Positions 60,021 through 61,870 of a stretch of DNA of 61,870 nucleotides are shown here, piece by piece; position 1 is the stretch's first letter, and each line of letters starts with the position of its first letter. The notes under the pieces were generated by a model. The model was not told the DNA's origin and did no database searches. It saw only the letters and a program-made list of their open reading frames with translations. A program made the translations under genes and the position numbers. Location: contig JAQUQV010000005.1 of the NCBI GenBank assembly GCA_028715905.1, positions 1 to 61,870 on the forward strand. The letters are read 5' to 3'. The stretch is from Kiritimatiellia bacterium. GTDB lineage: Bacteria; Verrucomicrobiota; Kiritimatiellia; JAAZAB01.

Positions 60021-61350
60021 TCACCTGGACTTGAAGGGGGTTCCGCCGACTCCCGCCCGGCTGATAAAATTGCCCGGAATTTTTGCCGCCGCGCGATATA
60101 ACGCCATCCTGGTGGAGTGGGAGGATTCTTTTCCCTGGACGATAGACGCGCGCTTTCAAAGCGAAACCGCGTATTCTCCGGACATTGTTAAAAAATTTGT
60201 TAAAGCGGCGGAGGAGGCGGGGATGGAAATCATTCCGCTGGTGCAGTGTCTCGGGCATATGGAAACACCTCTGCATTTTCCGGAATACGCCGCTTTGCGC
60301 GAGACCCCCCGCGAAGATTCGGCTTTGAATCCGCTTGCGCCCGGCGCGCGCGATTTGGTTGAAAATATGATGGAAGACGTCTTGAAACTTATGCCGAACG
60401 TAAAACGTTTTCATCTGGGCGGAGATGAGGTCTGGGCGTTTGGGACGCATCCGGATACGAAGCGGTATATTGCGCGGCACGGCAAAGGAAAACTCTATTT
60501 GCGGCATGTTGAACCGCTGTTGGACAAGCTTAATAAACTTAAAATCAGGCCATTGCTTTGGCACGACATGATGCGCGATTGGGATTCCCGCGCTCTCAAG
60601 CGGTTGGCGCGGAAATCCGACCTGGTTGTCTGGGGGTATGGCGAGCATCCCGACACGACAAAACATCATTTCAGCCGTAAGATCATAGAGCGATTTGTCA
60701 GGAACAATATGAGCTTGTGGGGGGGGACGGCATACAAGGGCGCCGATGGCGTTGACGCCGATTTGCCAAATATCGCGCGGCGCGAGGCCAATGCCATGGC
60801 ATGGGCGGAAGTCGCCGTTCGTTATGGTTTTGCGGGTGTGATTGCCACGGCCTGGAGCCGCTATTGGACGGGGGCCTGTCAAAATGAGCCGATTGAAGGC
60901 GCGCTGGATTCAGCATTTAACGTTGGCGTGATTTTGCACGACGGGAAACCCCCGCGCGGCGGCATTGAATCCTGCCGGCGGGAATTACTCCGGCTGGCCG
61001 GCGGTCGGGCGGTTGTCCGGGCCAGAAATTTCTTAAAGACATTGAGCGAAGCCCGGAATAATGCCTGGCAGGGCATCCGGGTTTTGCGCCATGTAATCAT
61101 AACGCTCTCCGGGGACCGGCGCCGCTTTCCCTCCTCTTTTATGGCCAGATATATGGAAAATATCGGACGGCAAATGGCCGCCGCCGAAGCGGCCGCGGAG
61201 GATGTCCGCAGGGCGTTGGCCGGATTCATCGCGCCCGTGTGGATTGATCGTTACCTCGCGGAACGCATTGAATCTTTGCGGGAAGAATACGATCTGCTTG
61301 GCGAACGCATTCGGCAATTGAACCGGGATGCGAAAAAAACGGTTGTGTAG
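59941..61350 (+). CDS. GH20-like glycoside hydrolase
   Basis: 469 residues, start at the ATG at 59941 behind AGGAAAGGAAA. The catalytic barrel opens at RRCVHLDLKGVPPTPARLIK, ARYNAILVEWEDSFPWT, GMEIIPLVQCLGHMET and holds RFHLGGDEVWAFG (D162-E163), the Asp-Glu pair of GH20 hexosaminidases; LLWHDMMRDW and VVWGYG follow. No signal peptide is present. The tail from about 330 is helical. In GH20 the Asp and Glu polarise the N-acetyl group and donate the proton; the substrate is probably an N-acetylhexosaminide. An alternative start within RRC would shorten it by about 20 residues and free the AraC fragment. Confidence 0.82.
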   Translation: MKRRDRAPAPSGNLFAARRPLIARRCVHLDLKGVPPTPARLIKLPGIFAAARYNAILVEWEDSFPWTIDARFQSETAYSPDIVKKFVKAAEEAGMEIIPLVQCLGHMETPLHFPEYAALRETPREDSALNPLAPGARDLVENMMEDVLKLMPNVKRFHLGGDEVWAFGTHPDTKRYIARHGKGKLYLRHVEPLLDKLNKLKIRPLLWHDMMRDWDSRALKRLARKSDLVVWGYGEHPDTTKHHFSRKIIERFVRNNMSLWGGTAYKGADGVDADLPNIARREANAMAWAEVAVRYGFAGVIATAWSRYWTGACQNEPIEGALDSAFNVGVILHDGKPPRGGIESCRRELLRLAGGRAVVRARNFLKTLSEARNNAWQGIRVLRHVIITLSGDRRRFPSSFMARYMENIGRQMAAAEAAAEDVRRALAGFIAPVWIDRYLAERIESLREEYDLLGERIRQLNRDAKKTVV

Positions 61351-61518
61351 CGGAGGTGCAACCAGAAAAGGCGCGGCGGCGTCCATCCCGTGACGAAATA
61401 AAATCCGCCGTTCAAGGAAGGGCAATTCCTGCCGGAAAGGCGGAAAAAAAACACTACACTTGCCAGGAAAATAATGACGCGCATGGAAAAATGACGTCGC
61501 GCGGCCTGGAGAAATAAG

Positions 61519-61870
61519 ATGCATCATGATTTAAACAAAGTTCTTGCGGCGCTTGGATTGAATGATGAAGCGGGCGCGGCTTGGCGGCAAAACTGGGCTC
61601 TCTCGGAAAAATCATTTGTTCCGGACGGAGTCTTTTTTCTCAACGCAGATTTTGCGGCGAAAGCCTGCCAAACCCTGAAAATGACCGATGAGATAAAAGC
61701 GGCGTTTCTGGAAGCCCTCTCCATGTTTAAAGACAATTACCCCCTGCAACGATTGGCCTGGCATTGCCATTTTCTGGCATTTCACGGCACGGAGGAACAA
61801 ACGGGAAATATCGGATTATGGCCCATGCTGCCCGGGCAGAAGGGAAAAGCCGCGGATATGTTTTATGCCG
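61519..61870 (+). CDS. Protein of unknown function, partial at window end
   Basis: An open frame of 117 codons from the ATG at 61519, with GGAG 7 nt upstream, runs out of the window. It has GC-rich, typical codon use. The visible part (LNKVLAALGLNDEAGAAW, FVPDGVFFLNADFA, YPLQRLAWHCHFLAFH, MLPGQKGKAADMFYA) is helical and acidic to neutral, with no membrane span. It could be the helical N-terminal domain of an acyltransferase-domain protein (DUF5596-like), based on a loose resemblance; I cannot confirm this. It follows the GH20-like gene by 168 bp. Confidence 0.6.
   Translation, partial: MHHDLNKVLAALGLNDEAGAAWRQNWALSEKSFVPDGVFFLNADFAAKACQTLKMTDEIKAAFLEALSMFKDNYPLQRLAWHCHFLAFHGTEEQTGNIGLWPMLPGQKGKAADMFYA

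Noticed and set aside
1-61870. CRISPR arrays, cas genes, rRNA and tRNA genes
   Set aside because: No regularly spaced repeats, no Cas motifs and no rRNA or cloverleaf tRNA were seen; the only tRNA-like end belongs to tmRNA.

Overview
The window looks like a chromosomal segment of a GC-rich bacterium of the PVC group, most probably Kiritimatiellota or a close Verrucomicrobiota/Lentisphaerota relative. This is inference. It rests on the mix of a split glycine decarboxylase, an NfnAB electron-bifurcating pair (suggesting anaerobic metabolism), GH4 and GH20-like glycosidases, a LarA-like racemase, a secreted protein ending in NGV..D..ING-type repeats, and the remnant of a transposase type I associate with planctomycete and verrucomicrobial genomes. 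No rRNA gene is present to settle it.

Layout. (1) 1-27029, almost entirely minus strand: an envelope-glycan cluster of large multi-span membrane proteins (one with a PA14 domain), two GT2 glycosyltransferases, two methyltransferases, a WecD-like acetyltransferase, a WecE aminotransferase and a metallophosphoesterase-PHP fusion. (2) Inside it, 8840-20840 is a defence and toxin-antitoxin island: a PLD-SNF2 helicase, a VapBC-like pair, a zeta-like toxin with a 77-residue partner, an Eco57I-type adenine methylase, a DUF3800-like protein, then DarT-DarG and a SLOG/DprA-like protein. The island genes overlap or abut, and the last one overlaps the next glycan gene by 4 bp, so the island is stitched into the operon without visible scars. 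(3) 27068-31403: thiG, a pterin-binding methyltransferase-like enzyme, a B12-type radical SAM enzyme, tmRNA and a small zinc-ribbon membrane protein. (4) 31404-32230: a gene-poor stretch holding a frameshifted transposase remnant. (5) 32231-58439: core metabolism and information genes: phoH, nfnAB, an AraC regulator facing a GH4 glycosidase, recJ, gcvPB-gcvPA-gcvT (no gcvH), xseAB, rny, 5-formyl-THF cyclo-ligase, rarA, a candidate 6S RNA directly in front of rarA, pheST, glnA, serA and a larA-like gene. (6) 58440-61870: a REP-like element, a secreted protein, an AraC fragment, a GH20-like glycosidase and the start of an unrecognised gene.

How the parts work together. WecE and WecD-like proteins would make an N-acetylated 4-amino-4,6-dideoxy sugar nucleotide, and the GT2 and GT39-like membrane proteins would build it into a surface glycan. 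In the island, the helicase and methylase look like the effector and self-marking halves of a restriction-like system. The TA genes sit physically between them, under a strong promoter that carries a palindrome typical of a ribbon-helix-helix operator. DarTG and its SLOG partner have their own promoter. The best candidates for something undescribed are this compound island, the third gene attached to DarTG, and the small RNA that shares its 3' edge with the rarA leader.
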